Source: Sphingobium wenxiniae (GTDB taxonomy: Bacteria > Pseudomonadota > Alphaproteobacteria > Sphingomonadales > Sphingomonadaceae). Taken from it: a DNA stretch of 64,000 nt. Each line of letters starts with the position of its first letter. Positions within the stretch are counted from its first letter, which is position 1. The position numbers and the translations under genes were made by a program. Positions 26,505 to 37,246 of this stretch are shown piece after piece. Below the pieces are notes generated by a model that saw nothing but the letters and a program-made list of their open reading frames with translations, did not search any database and had not been told where the DNA came from. The stretch is taken from contig NZ_VLKK01000001.1 in NCBI RefSeq assembly GCF_007830065.1, positions 372,001 to 436,000 of the forward strand. The letters run 5' to 3'.

Positions 26505-26710
26505 GGCGGCCCCTGGATCGCGTTATAGATACCGTCGGCGGTGTAATAACCGTCGATGATACCGTCTCCATCGCGGTCCGCCGCGACCGTACCGGCTATC
26601 GCACCCGGCCCGAGCGGCGGCGCCGGCGCAACGGGTTCGTCCTTGGTGGAGGCGCAGGCGCTCAGAACGAGCACCCCCGCGGCGGCCAGAGCCATTTGCC
26701 GTATATTCAT
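26453..26710 (-). CDS. Small lipoprotein with an EF-hand-like loop
   Basis: The 85-residue protein has a lipoprotein signal ending LSAC (cysteine about 19), followed by a proline-rich linker, a calcium-loop-like DRDGDGIIDGYYTADG, and a proline run with a basic tail. It is a short envelope protein, probably in the outer membrane. It overlaps the L,D-transpeptidase gene in another frame, and translational coupling could adjust that enzyme's level. No specific family is assigned. Confidence 0.65.
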   Translation of the reverse strand: MNIRQMALAAAGVLVLSACASTKDEPVAPAPPLGPGAIAGTVAADRDGDGIIDGYYTADGIYNAIQGPPCPPPPPPMPSRRGERG

Positions 26711-26853
26711 AGCATCTCCCTGTGGCGTCCGCGCGAACGGCGGATGCCCTGCATTACTCGATGCTGCAGGACGCAGCCGACTTTCAACGACCGAAAGCCG
26801 GAAAGGATTCCATTACCCAACCGCAATGACGGCGAACCGACCCTTAACCAGGA

Positions 26854-27735
26854 TCAAGCGTTGAAATCCGCCCAATCGGCCGAAGCGATGCCCTGCGCGT
26901 AGAGCAGCACCGACAGGTCGCCATGCACGATCTCCGCATCGGCGGCCGCGCGGGTCCTGGGCTTGGCGTGATAGGCAACGCCCAGCCCCGCCCCCTCGAT
27001 CATCGGGATGTCGTTCGCGCCGTCGCCCACCGCCAGAGTCAGCGCCCGGTCGATCCCGCCAGCGACCGCCGCTTCCAGTTCCGCCCGCTTGCGCGCCGCG
27101 TCCACGATCGGCACCGTCACCGTCCCCAGTAAAGCGCCGTCCGCGATCTCCAGCACATTGGCGACCGCGCCGTCGAAGCCGATCTCTTCGGCCACCGGCC
27201 CGGTGAAGCGCGTGAACCCGCCGGACACCAGCAGCGTCCGCGCGCCCCGCGCCTTCATCGTGCGGACGAGCGCCTTCGCGCCGGCCATGATGACGACCCG
27301 CTCCGCGCGGCAGCGGTCGATGGCCGCGTCCTCCAGCCCCTTCAGCAGCGCGACCCGTTCATGCAGCGCACCCGCAAAGTCCAGTTCGCCGCGCATCGCC
27401 CGTTCTGTGATCTCCGCGATCTGCGCCTTGATCCCGGCATAATCGGCCAGTTCGTCGATGCACTCGACGGTGATCATGGTGGAATCCATGTCCGCGATCA
27501 GCAGCTTCTTTTCGCGCCCTTGGGCGGGCTGGACGATCACGTCCACCGCGCCCAGATCGGCGAGAACAGCCCGCGCCGCCACCGGGTCCGCGCCGAAGAA
27601 GATGTCCGCCGCCTTGCCCTCGTCCAGCCATGCGCTATCGACCGGCGCGCAACCGGCGACGGAGAGCCGCCCGACCGCTTCCGCAATATCCCCCTGACTC
27701 AAGGACGCACTTGCCACTAAGGTCGCGACGAACAT
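26854..27735 (-). CDS. serB: Phosphoserine phosphatase SerB
   Basis: The 293-residue HAD-family enzyme makes the last step of serine synthesis. Motif I is [20 protein letters not shown], motif II is [20 protein letters not shown], and motif IV is [21 protein letters not shown] short N-terminal domain of about 75 residues precedes it, as in other proteobacterial SerB proteins. The ATG at 27735 overlaps the divergent miaA ATG by two bases. Confidence 0.95.
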   Translation of the reverse strand: MFVATLVASASLSQGDIAEAVGRLSVAGCAPVDSAWLDEGKAADIFFGADPVAARAVLADLGAVDVIVQPAQGREKKLLIADMDSTMITVECIDELADYAGIKAQIAEITERAMRGELDFAGALHERVALLKGLEDAAIDRCRAERVVIMAGAKALVRTMKARGARTLLVSGGFTRFTGPVAEEIGFDGAVANVLEIADGALLGTVTVPIVDAARKRAELEAAVAGGIDRALTLAVGDGANDIPMIEGAGLGVAYHAKPRTRAAADAEIVHGDLSVLLYAQGIASADWADFNA

Positions 27736-28678
27736 GAACACTCCCGATCCCAAGACGGGCGAATCCCGCCCACGCGTCGCGCTTATTGCCGGGCCTACCG
27801 CCAGCGGCAAGAGCGCGCTTGCCATCGCCCTGGCGGAGGCGGCGAACGGCACGGTCATCAATGCGGACGCAAGCCAGGTCTATGCCGACCTGCAAATCCT
27901 CTCCGCCCGTCCCGGCGCGGAGGATATGGCGCAGGCTCCGCACCGCCTTTTCGGCCATATCGACGGGGCGGAAGCCTGCACCGCCGCCCGCTGGGCGGCC
28001 GAGGCGCGCGCGGAAATAGACCGCGCCCATGGCGAAGGCCGCCTCCCCGTCCTCGTCGGCGGAACGGGCATGTATATCCGCACGCTGCTCGACGGCATCG
28101 CCCCGGTGCCGGACATAGACCCCGCCATCCGCGAAGCCGTCCGCGCGCTGCCCTTGGCGCAGGCCCATGCCGCCCTCGCGCAGGAAGACCCGGACGCCGC
28201 CGCCCGCCTCGCGCCCGCCGACGCCAGCCGCGTCGCCCGTGCGTTGGAAGTGGTGCGCTCCACCGGCAAGCCCCTGTCGCAATGGCAGAGGCATAAAAGC
28301 GGCGGCATCGCCCATCGCATCCGCCTCTCGCCCCTCATCCTCCTGCCGCCGCGCAAATGGCTGATCGCCCGCTGCGACCTGCGTTTCGGGCAGATGGCGG
28401 AAAAGGGCGCCGTCGAGGAAGTGCAGGCCCTGCTCGCCCGCAATCTCTCCCCCGACCTCCCCGTCATGCGGGCCATAGGAGTGCCCGAAATCGCCGCATG
28501 GCTCGCCGGAGAGATCGACCGCGACACCATGCTGGAGCGCGGCCGCATCGCCACCCGTCAATATGCCAAACGCCAATATACCTGGTTCTCGCGCCAGCCC
28601 CCGGATGGCTGGCCCCGCGAAATGAGACAGATTGATACGAAATTAATTGCAGAATTAGTAATTAAATTACAACAATGA
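27734..28678 (+). CDS. miaA: tRNA dimethylallyltransferase MiaA
   Basis: The 314-residue enzyme adds an isopentenyl group to A37 of tRNAs that read UNN codons. The P loop is [20 protein letters not shown], followed by [37 protein letters not shown], and [18 protein letters not shown]. The C-terminal [14 protein letters not shown] is the usual tRNA-binding end. The start codon overlaps that of serB on the other strand, so its promoter must lie inside serB. Confidence 0.95.
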   Translation: MNTPDPKTGESRPRVALIAGPTASGKSALAIALAEAANGTVINADASQVYADLQILSARPGAEDMAQAPHRLFGHIDGAEACTAARWAAEARAEIDRAHGEGRLPVLVGGTGMYIRTLLDGIAPVPDIDPAIREAVRALPLAQAHAALAQEDPDAAARLAPADASRVARALEVVRSTGKPLSQWQRHKSGGIAHRIRLSPLILLPPRKWLIARCDLRFGQMAEKGAVEEVQALLARNLSPDLPVMRAIGVPEIAAWLAGEIDRDTMLERGRIATRQYAKRQYTWFSRQPPDGWPREMRQIDTKLIAELVIKLQQ

Positions 28679-28778
28679 CTGTTGACTTGCCATTTTATAC
28701 CCAATAGAGGCACCCACCTTGCCTTTCCGCTCATCCGGGCGCAAAGGGCTGCCTCGCACGCAAGGGAAGGATTTCATC

Positions 28779-30527
28779 GTGGCCGAAAAGAGCGGCGCGG
28801 ACATTTTGGTTGAATGCCTGATCGATCTGGGCGTCGAAGTCGTGTTCGGTTATCCGGGCGGCGCGGTGCTGCCCATTTACGACGCGCTTTTCAACCATCC
28901 GAAGATCCGCCACGTCCTCGTCCGCCACGAACAGGGCGCGACCCATATGGCGGAAGGCTATGCGCGCTCGACCGGCAAGCCCGGCGTCGTGCTCGTCACC
29001 TCCGGCCCCGGCGCGACCAACGCCGTCACCGGCATCACCGACGCGCTGATGGATTCGATCCCCATGATCGTCCTGACAGGGCAGGTCGCCACGCAACTGA
29101 TCGGCACCGACGCCTTTCAGGAAGCCGACACCATCGGCATCACGCGCCACTGCACCAAGCATAATTATCTGGTGAAGGACCCCGGCAAGCTGGCGGGCGT
29201 CATTCATGAGGCGTTCCATATCGCCACCACCGGCCGTCCCGGCCCGGTCGTCGTCGACATTCCGAAGAATGTGCAGGTCGCCACCGCGCCCTATCAAAAG
29301 CCGGAAGCTTTCGAACATGCCAGCTACCGTCCCCAGATCAAGGCGGACGCGAAGGCCATCGACACGGCGGTCGAAATGCTGGCGGCGGCGGAGCGCCCGA
29401 TCCTCTATACCGGCGGCGGCGTCATCAACTCGGGGCTGGAAGCCGCCCGTCTGCTGCGCGAACTGGCCGACATGACCGGCGCGCCCGTCACCTCGACGCT
29501 GATGGGTCTGGGCGCCTTCCCCGCTTCCTCGCCGCAATGGCTGGGGATGCTGGGGATGCATGGCACCTATGAATCCAACTGGGCGATGAATCAGGCGGAC
29601 CTGATCGTCTGCATCGGCGCGCGCTTCGATGATCGCGTGACCGGCCGTCTGGACGCCTTCGCGCCGAACAGCCGCAAGGTCCATATCGATATCGACCGCA
29701 GCTCGATCAACAAGACGGTGGAGGTCGACCTGCCTATCGTCGCGGACGTCGGCAGCGCCATGGCCGACATGATCGCGCTCTGGAAATCCCGCAATCACCA
29801 CAAGGCGGACCTGTCCGCATGGTGGAAGCAGATCGACGGCTGGCGCGAGCAGAAAAGCCTCGCCTATCCCGAGAGCGCCACCGAAATCATGCCGCAGGAA
29901 GCGATCGCCCAGCTTTACAAGGCGACGCGCTCGGCCACAGACGTCATCATCACCACCGAAGTCGGCCAGCATCAGATGTGGGCCGCCCAGCATTTCGGCT
30001 TCGACGCGCCGAACAAATGGCTGACCTCGGGGGGCCTGGGCACCATGGGCTATGGCTTCCCCGCCGCCATCGGCGCGCAGGTCGGCAATCCCGACAGCCT
30101 CGTCATCTGCGTGGCGGGCGACGCTTCGGTCCAGATGAACATTCAGGAAATGGGCACCGCCAGCCAGTATCGCACGCCGGTCAAGCTCTTCATCCTCAAC
30201 AATGAATATATGGGCATGGTCCGCCAGTGGCAGGAACTGACCTATGAAAGCCGTTATTCCAACAGCTATTCGGACAGCCTGCCCGACTTCGTGAAGCTGG
30301 CGGAGGCCTATGGCTGGACGGGCATCCGCATCGAAGGGCCGCAGGAGCTGGAAAGCGGCATCCGCCAGATGATCGACACGCCCGGCCCGGTGATCGTGGA
30401 TTGCCGCGTGGCGAAGCTTTCCAACTGCTTCCCGATGATTCCGTCGGGCGCGGCCCATACCGACATGCTGCTCGATCCCAGTCAGGTGTCGGGCAGCCTG
30501 TCGGACGAGGCGAAGGCGCTGGTGTGA
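28779..30527 (+). CDS. ilvB: Acetolactate synthase large subunit IlvB
   Basis: The 582-residue ThDP enzyme makes acetolactate or acetohydroxybutyrate for valine, leucine and isoleucine. Seen are VFGYPGGAVLPIYDALFNHP, the glutamate in HEQGATHMAEGYARSTGKPG, the FAD-domain MLGMHGTYESNWAMNQADLI, and the ThDP motif VAGDASVQMNIQEMGTASQY. A GTG at 28779 with GGAAGG 8 bases upstream is chosen over the TTG at 28719, which lacks a binding site and would add a non-family extension. It starts the ilvB-orf-ilvN run. Confidence 0.94.
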   Translation: MAEKSGADILVECLIDLGVEVVFGYPGGAVLPIYDALFNHPKIRHVLVRHEQGATHMAEGYARSTGKPGVVLVTSGPGATNAVTGITDALMDSIPMIVLTGQVATQLIGTDAFQEADTIGITRHCTKHNYLVKDPGKLAGVIHEAFHIATTGRPGPVVVDIPKNVQVATAPYQKPEAFEHASYRPQIKADAKAIDTAVEMLAAAERPILYTGGGVINSGLEAARLLRELADMTGAPVTSTLMGLGAFPASSPQWLGMLGMHGTYESNWAMNQADLIVCIGARFDDRVTGRLDAFAPNSRKVHIDIDRSSINKTVEVDLPIVADVGSAMADMIALWKSRNHHKADLSAWWKQIDGWREQKSLAYPESATEIMPQEAIAQLYKATRSATDVIITTEVGQHQMWAAQHFGFDAPNKWLTSGGLGTMGYGFPAAIGAQVGNPDSLVICVAGDASVQMNIQEMGTASQYRTPVKLFILNNEYMGMVRQWQELTYESRYSNSYSDSLPDFVKLAEAYGWTGIRIEGPQELESGIRQMIDTPGPVIVDCRVAKLSNCFPMIPSGAAHTDMLLDPSQVSGSLSDEAKALV

Positions 30528-30877
30528 CGGGACATCTCAAGCTTCGCATCCATGTGAGCGAACCGTGGGATTTCGAGCGGATCGCGGGCACGGCCGAATT
30601 GACCGGCTGGACCGTCGATCATGCGGACCCGGACAATGAGGAATGGGAAGTGCATCTGGACGAGGGGTTCGATTTCCACGAACGCCGCATCGGCCGCCTG
30701 CTGGCCGGGCCGCGCTATGTGGGCGAGCATCTGACGCGGATGTTCGACGCGGTGGCGGGCTTTCCCGTCCGCCTCGCCTATCGCGGCGACGGGGCATGGC
30801 ACTATGCCTTCACGGGCATGATCTCGCAGCGCCATGAGCGCAAGGACGAAGAACCGGACAACGGGGCAGGCATTTGA
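30524..30877 (+). CDS. Hypothetical protein between ilvB and ilvN
   Basis: The 117-residue acidic protein starts at a GTG overlapping the ilvB stop (GTGA) and its stop overlaps the ilvN start (TGATG). It reads LKLRIHVSEPWDFERIAGTA, NEEWEVHLDEGFDFHERRIG, and LAGPRYVGEHLTRMFDAVAG. No family was recognised, and it has no membrane span or signal. The double overlap places its translation between the two acetolactate synthase subunits, so a role in assembling or tuning that enzyme is possible but unproven. Confidence 0.7.
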   Translation: MTGHLKLRIHVSEPWDFERIAGTAELTGWTVDHADPDNEEWEVHLDEGFDFHERRIGRLLAGPRYVGEHLTRMFDAVAGFPVRLAYRGDGAWHYAFTGMISQRHERKDEEPDNGAGI

Positions 30878-31392
30878 TGCATATCCAGGAAGAACTGAAC
30901 GAGCGGCACGTCCTGTCGCTGACGGTCGCGAACGAGGCGGGCATATTGGCGCGGATCGCCGGGCTGTTCACCGCGCGCGGCTATAATATCGACAGTCTGA
31001 CGGTGGCGGACATCACGACCGACCATGCGATCAGCCGCATCACCATCGTCACCGGCGGCCCGCCCAAGGTGATCGACCAGATCATCGCCCAGCTTGAGCG
31101 GCTGGTGCCGGTGCACAAGGTGACGGACCTCACCGAAGCCGGTCCCTTCGTGGAGCGCGAGCTGGCGCTGGTGAAGGTGTCCGGCACCGGGGAGGACCGG
31201 ATCGAGGCGCTGCGCCTCGCCGACGTGTTCCGCGCCAAGGTGGTCGACACGACCATCGAGAGCTTCATCTTCGAAATCACCGGCACGACGGACAAGATCG
31301 ACAATTTCGTCGCCCTGATGCGCCAGATCGGCCTGGTCGAAGTCGGCCGCACCGGTGTCGTCGGCCTCACGCGCGGCAAGGAAGCGGCATAA
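30877..31392 (+). CDS. ilvN: Acetolactate synthase regulatory subunit IlvN
   Basis: The 171-residue protein has an N-terminal ACT domain, HVLSLTVANEAGILARIAGL followed by FTARGYNIDSLTVADITTDH, and the usual C-terminal domain ending QIGLVEVGRTGVVGLTRGKE. It binds valine and makes IlvB feedback sensitive. The start overlaps the preceding stop by one base. Confidence 0.95.
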   Translation: MHIQEELNERHVLSLTVANEAGILARIAGLFTARGYNIDSLTVADITTDHAISRITIVTGGPPKVIDQIIAQLERLVPVHKVTDLTEAGPFVERELALVKVSGTGEDRIEALRLADVFRAKVVDTTIESFIFEITGTTDKIDNFVALMRQIGLVEVGRTGVVGLTRGKEAA

Positions 31393-32547
<1,155 letters not shown>

Positions 32548-32649
32548 GTCCGTTCGCGGGAACGATCCGTTTCCGCTTTCCGCACTGGAACAATCGAGGG
32601 GCGTGGCCTATTCTGGCCGCGCCCCTTGAACGTTTTGGAGAGTTGCGAA

Positions 32650-33270
32650 ATGCGAAAATATCTGATCCCCGCCGCCGCACTGGTCGCGCTGGCCGGAGGC
32701 ACCGTCGTCGTCGCGCAGCAGATGCCCGCCGCTCCCGGCACCAAGGATGTGTCGAAAGTTACAGGCGGCACTTACAAGATCGACCCCGGCCACACGCAGA
32801 TCGTCTTCGCATACGACCATATGGGCTTCAGCAACAATATCGGCATCATCGCCCAGCCCACCGGCACGCTGACGCTCGATCCCAAGAACCCGGCGGCCGC
32901 GAAAGTCTCGGTCGATGTGCCCATCGCGAACCTCAAGACCGGCGTTCCCGATCTCGACGCGCACCTCATGAAAGCGGATTTCTTCGACGCGGCAAAATTC
33001 CCCAAGGCGACCTTCGTGTCGACCGGCGTGAAGGTCGACGGCGACGATGCCGACATCACCGGCAACCTCACCATCAAGGGCATCACCAAGCCCGTGACGC
33101 TGGACGCCGACTTCTACGGCGTCGGCACGCATCCGATGAACAAGAAGGAAAATATCGGCTTCACCGCCACGACCACGATCAAGCGCAGCGATTTCGGCAT
33201 GAGCTATGGCGTACCGATGGTCGGCGACGCGATCGAATTGAAGATCGTCGCTGCCTTCGAAAAACAGTAA
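32650..33270 (+). CDS. YceI-family exported protein
   Basis: The 206-residue protein has a signal peptide (MRKYLIPAAALVALAGGTVV) and a lipocalin-like YceI domain: KIDPGHTQIVFAYDHMGFSN, LDAHLMKADFFDAAKFPKAT, and SDFGMSYGVPMVGDAIELKI. Family members bind isoprenoid chains in the periplasm; the ligand here is unknown. The ATG at 32650 has GGAGAG 7 bases upstream. A very long hairpin follows the stop. Confidence 0.9.
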   Translation: MRKYLIPAAALVALAGGTVVVAQQMPAAPGTKDVSKVTGGTYKIDPGHTQIVFAYDHMGFSNNIGIIAQPTGTLTLDPKNPAAAKVSVDVPIANLKTGVPDLDAHLMKADFFDAAKFPKATFVSTGVKVDGDDADITGNLTIKGITKPVTLDADFYGVGTHPMNKKENIGFTATTTIKRSDFGMSYGVPMVGDAIELKIVAAFEKQ

Positions 33271-33323
33271 GCGATGGACCGGAACGGCGGCGCTTCCCTG
33301 AACCCGCCGTTCCGGTCCATCGC
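33271..33323 (+). terminator. 20-base-arm hairpin after the yceI gene
   Basis: GCGATGGACCGGAACGGCGG (33271-33290) is repeated as its exact inverse complement at 33304-33323 around a 13-base loop. It begins at the base after the stop codon. No U tract follows, so it may act with Rho or protect the mRNA end. Confidence 0.6.
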
Positions 33324-33482
33324 ATCCGGGCTGGTTTCGGCCATTTTCCCCCATTCAGCGCGCGCGCGTGAAAATTTCGTCATTCCGGGCCGGCAAGAAC
33401 TTTGACAGTTCCCTTCACTCCTGCCCGCCACGCGCAAGAAACGACTGGACGCGGTTGGCCGAATGAGGTTATGGCGCTTCCC

Positions 33483-33530
33483 ATGACGCAGCATATGCTC
33501 CTATCCCTGCTACGACTTACACGCCCTTAG
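33483..33530 (+). CDS. leuL: Leucine-rich leader peptide before leuA
   Basis: A 15-codon frame reads MTQHMLLSLLRLTRP and stops with TAG. Five of the 15 residues are leucine, in a cluster. Ribosome stalling at these codons when leucyl-tRNA is scarce would decide which RNA hairpin forms downstream. Leader peptides of this kind are typical of leuA operons in proteobacteria. A ribosome binding site was not clearly seen. Confidence 0.62.
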   Translation: MTQHMLLSLLRLTRP

Positions 33531-33584
33531 GCGTGATATTTGTGCTGCGCGCCATTTTCATGCGCCGGCAAGACGCCTAAGGGC
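33523..33584 (+). promoter_or_regulatory. Attenuator structure for leuA
   Basis: GCCCTTAGGCGT (33523-33534) and ACGCCTAAGGGC (33573-33584) are exact 12-base complements separated by 38 bases. The left arm overlaps the stop codon of the leucine-rich leader peptide, so a ribosome at the end of the peptide would cover it and a stalled one would free it. A further GC-rich pairing (GGGC near 33611, GCCC near 33626) ahead of a TTTT could be the terminator. Confidence 0.55.
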
Positions 33585-33652
33585 ACTTTCAAGCAAACAG
33601 TCGTTCCACCGGGCACCTTCGCGCGCCCGTATGCAGAGAAGTAGCTTTTCCG

Positions 33653-35326
33653 ATGATGCTGACCGATCCTTCCGTCAAATACCGCCCTTTCCCGCAGGTG
33701 GACCTGCCCGACCGCCAGTGGCCCTCGCGCGTCATTACCGCGCCGCCGCGCTGGCTCTCGACCGATCTGCGCGACGGCAACCAGTCGCTGATCGACCCGA
33801 TGAACGCGGAAAAGAAGACGCGCTTCTTCGACCTGCTGGTGAAGATCGGCGTCAAGGAAATCGAAATCGGCTTCCCCGCGGCGGGCGCGACCGAGTTCGA
33901 CTTCATCCAGGATCTGGTCCGCACCGGCCGCATCCCGGCCGACGTGACGCCGCAGGTGCTGACGCAGGCGCGCGACGACCTGATCGCCACCACATTCGAA
34001 TCCCTGCGCGGGGCGGACAAGGCCATCGTCCATGTCTACAATGCGATCTCGCCCGCATGGCGGCGCATCGTTTTCGGCATGGAACGGCCGGAGATCAAGG
34101 CGATCGCCGTCCACGCCGCCAAGCTGCTGCGCGACAATGCGGCGAAGCAGCCCGATACCGACTGGCATTTCGAATACAGCCCCGAAACCTTCTCCACCGC
34201 CGAACTGGATTTCAGCCTGGAATGCTGCGAGGCGGTGATCGACATTCTCCAGCCGACGCCGGAAAAGCCGCTGATTCTGAACCTGCCCGCCACGGTCGAA
34301 GCGGCAACGCCCAATATCTATGCCGACCAGATCGAATGGTTCTGCCGCCATATTTCCCGGCGCGACAGCGTGGTCATCTCACTGCACACGCATAACGACC
34401 GGGGCACCGGCGTCGCGGCGGCGGAACTGGGCATCATGGCGGGCGCGGACCGTGTCGAAGGCTGCATGTTCGGCAATGGCGAGCGCACCGGCAATTGCGA
34501 TCTGGTGACGGTCGCACTCAACATGTATTCGCAGGGGATCAATCCCGGCCTGGACTTCTCCGACATCGACGAGGTCATCCAGACGGTCGAATATTGCAAC
34601 CAGCTTCCCGTCCATCCGCGCCATCCCTATGGCGGCGAACTGGTCTTCACGGCCTTTTCCGGCAGCCATCAGGACGCGATCAAGAAGGGTTTCGCCGCGC
34701 AGGAAGTGCGCAACGACGAGATGTGGGACGTGCCCTATCTGCCCATCGACCCCGCCGATCTGGGCCGCAATTACGAAGCGGTCATCCGCGTCAATTCGCA
34801 GTCCGGCAAGGGCGGCGTCGCCTGGGTCTTGCAGCAGGACAAGGGCCTGAAACTGCCCAAGCGGATGCAGGCGGATTTTTCGCGGGTCGTGCAGGCGCTG
34901 GCCGACGAAAGCAGCCGCGAACTCAACGCCGCCGATATCTGGACCGCGTTCGAGGATCATTACCGCCTGTCGGGCGATCAGGCCTATCGCCTGATCGACT
35001 ATCATGAAAGCGGCGCGGCGGGCGACCGGGTCTTCACCGGCAAGATCGCCTATCAGGGCGGAGAACGCTCCATTTCCGGGCGCGGCAACGGCCTGCTCTC
35101 CTCGGTGCTGGCCGCGTTGCGCGACGAGTTGAACGTCGATCTGGACATTGCCGACTATAGCGAGCACGCCATCGGTGCGGGAACGGACGTGGCGGCCGCC
35201 GCCTATGTCGAATGCCGCACCCCGGACGGCCGCACGGTCTTCGGCATCGGCACCGACACGGACGTCGCCACCGCATCGGTCCAGGCTGTCCTTTCCGCCG
35301 CGAACGGCGTGGCGGCGCGGGGCTGA
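33653..35326 (+). CDS. leuA: 2-isopropylmalate synthase LeuA
   Basis: The 557-residue class II enzyme condenses acetyl-CoA with 2-oxoisovalerate, the first step of leucine synthesis. Motifs are the metal-binding [40 protein letters not shown], and [20 protein letters not shown]; the C-terminal domain for leucine feedback begins about residue 440. It belongs to the longer leuA type. The leader peptide and hairpins upstream suggest transcription attenuation by leucine supply. Confidence 0.96.
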   Translation: MMLTDPSVKYRPFPQVDLPDRQWPSRVITAPPRWLSTDLRDGNQSLIDPMNAEKKTRFFDLLVKIGVKEIEIGFPAAGATEFDFIQDLVRTGRIPADVTPQVLTQARDDLIATTFESLRGADKAIVHVYNAISPAWRRIVFGMERPEIKAIAVHAAKLLRDNAAKQPDTDWHFEYSPETFSTAELDFSLECCEAVIDILQPTPEKPLILNLPATVEAATPNIYADQIEWFCRHISRRDSVVISLHTHNDRGTGVAAAELGIMAGADRVEGCMFGNGERTGNCDLVTVALNMYSQGINPGLDFSDIDEVIQTVEYCNQLPVHPRHPYGGELVFTAFSGSHQDAIKKGFAAQEVRNDEMWDVPYLPIDPADLGRNYEAVIRVNSQSGKGGVAWVLQQDKGLKLPKRMQADFSRVVQALADESSRELNAADIWTAFEDHYRLSGDQAYRLIDYHESGAAGDRVFTGKIAYQGGERSISGRGNGLLSSVLAALRDELNVDLDIADYSEHAIGAGTDVAAAAYVECRTPDGRTVFGIGTDTDVATASVQAVLSAANGVAARG

Positions 35327-35339
35327 CGCGGCGCGGCAT

Positions 35340-36686
35340 ATGACCGGTCATCAGGTCCACATCATCGGCGGCGGCCTTGCCGGGTCCGAAGCGGCATGGC
35401 AGCTGGCGCAGGCGGGCGTGAAGGTCCGCCTGTCCGAAATGCGCGGTTCGGGCGACATGACCCCGGCGCACCAGACCGACGGGCTGGCCGAGCTGGTCTG
35501 CTCCAACAGCTTCCGTTCCGATGATGCGGACCGGAATGCGGTGGGCCTGCTGCATCAGGAAATGCGCCGTCTGAACTCGCTCATCATGGCGCAGGCGGAC
35601 GCGGCGAAGGTGCCCGCCGGATCGGCGCTGGCGGTGGATCGCGACGTCTTTTCCCAGGGCGTCACCCGCGCCCTTCGCGATCATCCCCATGTGGAAGTCG
35701 TGCGCGAGCGGATCGACGCCCTGCCCGGCGAAGGCCTGACCATCGTGGCCACCGGCCCGCTGACGGCTCCGGCGCTGACGGCCAGCATCGGCGCGGCGGC
35801 GGGCATGGACCATCTCGCCTTCTTCGACGCCATCGCGCCGGTCGTCCATTTCGACAGCATCGACATGGACCAATGCTGGATGGCGAACCGCTGGGACAAG
35901 ATCGGCCCCGGCGGCGGCGAGGGCAAGGACTACATCAACTGCCCCATGAACCGGGAGCAATATCAGGCTTTCGTCCAGGGCTTGCTGGACGGCGAGAAGA
36001 CGCAGTTCAAGGAGTGGGAGAAGGATACCCCCTATTTCGAAGGCTGCATGCCGATCGAGGTGATGGCGTCGCGCGGTCCCGAAACGCTGCGGCATGGACC
36101 GATGAAGCCCATGGGCCTGGACGACCCGCGCACGGGCCGCTGGCCCTATGCCGTGGTGCAGCTTCGGCAGGACAATGCGTCGGGCACGCTCTGGAACATG
36201 GTCGGCTTTCAGACCAAGCTCAAGCATGGGGCGCAGCTGGAATTGTTCCGCACCATTCCCGGCCTTGAGAAAGCGGAGTTCGCGCGCCTGGGCGGCCTTC
36301 ATCGCAACACCTTCATCCAGTCGCCCAAGCTGCTGGACGCCACGCTGCGCCTGCGGAGCGCCCCGCATATCCGTTTCGCCGGGCAGATGACCGGCTGCGA
36401 AGGCTATGTCGAAAGCAGCGCCATCGGCCTGCTCGCCGGGCGGTTCGCGGCGGCGGAGCTGCTATGCCGCCCGTTCGCCCCGCCCCCCGCCGATACGGCG
36501 CTGGGTGCGCTGCTGGGCCATGTGACGGGCAATGTCGCAACGGCGGACTATCAGCCGATGAACGTCAATTTCGGCCTGTTCCCGCCGCTTGACGATGTGA
36601 AGAAGAAGCAGCGCAAGGAAGCCATGACCGCCCGCGCCCGCGCGTCGCTCGGCCGGTGGCTGGGCGAAGCATTGCAGCCTGTCTGA
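35340..36686 (+). CDS. trmFO: Folate-dependent tRNA (uracil-54) methyltransferase TrmFO
   Basis: The 448-residue flavoprotein makes ribothymidine 54 in tRNA with methylene-tetrahydrofolate. The FAD motif is [20 protein letters not shown], followed by [37 protein letters not shown], and [20 protein letters not shown]. The ATG at 35340 is 14 bases after leuA, so it could be read from the same transcript. Many proteobacteria use TrmA instead. Confidence 0.95.
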   Translation: MTGHQVHIIGGGLAGSEAAWQLAQAGVKVRLSEMRGSGDMTPAHQTDGLAELVCSNSFRSDDADRNAVGLLHQEMRRLNSLIMAQADAAKVPAGSALAVDRDVFSQGVTRALRDHPHVEVVRERIDALPGEGLTIVATGPLTAPALTASIGAAAGMDHLAFFDAIAPVVHFDSIDMDQCWMANRWDKIGPGGGEGKDYINCPMNREQYQAFVQGLLDGEKTQFKEWEKDTPYFEGCMPIEVMASRGPETLRHGPMKPMGLDDPRTGRWPYAVVQLRQDNASGTLWNMVGFQTKLKHGAQLELFRTIPGLEKAEFARLGGLHRNTFIQSPKLLDATLRLRSAPHIRFAGQMTGCEGYVESSAIGLLAGRFAAAELLCRPFAPPPADTALGALLGHVTGNVATADYQPMNVNFGLFPPLDDVKKKQRKEAMTARARASLGRWLGEALQPV

Positions 36687-36759
36687 TGTCCGCAAACCAC
36701 TCGAAATCGGCCATCACGTCGAAGCGTTTGCAAAATGATATCATCGCCGACGAATTAAC

Positions 36760-37224
36760 TCAGCATTTGCATCGGGGCTTGGGCGACCGTTTGGGCGCCG
36801 TGGCGGCGAACTCGGCCGGGGTCAGCTTGCCGTTTCCATCGGCGTCCGCCTTGGCGAAGCGGTCCGCCGTCGCCGCCGCCCATTCCTCGAAGGACAGGAG
36901 ATTGTCATTGTCCTTGTCCAGCGCCTTGAACGCCTTCACCCGGCTGCCCATCATCTCCACGCGGGTGATGACGCCGTCGCGGTTGCGGTCATAACGGGCG
37001 AAGCGCTTCTCCTCTCGGCTTTGCGGGCTGGCTTCGGCGGGCATGGGCGGCGCTTTGCCCACGGCATCGGGATCGCCTTCGGGCAGGTCCTCGACCGCCG
37101 GCGGCGGCGGAGGCCCGACCAGCGCCTGCGGCAAAGGCCCGCTCCGCGCCCGCCCCTGCCACCAGAACAGCCCGCCCGCCACCAGCAGCAGCGCGGCCAT
37201 CGCTCCGGCCAATATCCGTGTCAT
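36760..37224 (-). CDS. Membrane-anchored EF-hand protein
   Basis: The 154-residue protein has one N-terminal membrane anchor (ILAGAMAALLLVAGGLFWW), a proline-rich linker, and three EF-hand-like calcium loops: DRNRDGVITRVEM, DKDNDNLLSFEEW, and DADGNGKLTPAEF. It probably senses or buffers calcium in the periplasm. The start at 37224 is 22 bases after the upstream gene's stop, suggesting an operon. The C terminus is short and basic. Confidence 0.75.
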   Translation of the reverse strand: MTRILAGAMAALLLVAGGLFWWQGRARSGPLPQALVGPPPPPAVEDLPEGDPDAVGKAPPMPAEASPQSREEKRFARYDRNRDGVITRVEMMGSRVKAFKALDKDNDNLLSFEEWAAATADRFAKADADGNGKLTPAEFAATAPKRSPKPRCKC

Positions 37225-37246
37225 CGTCGATCCCCCTCCCCTTCTT

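Noticed and set aside
28731..30458. 575-residue minus-strand frame opposite ilvB
   Set aside because: It is the GC-rich antisense shadow of a clearly conserved gene.
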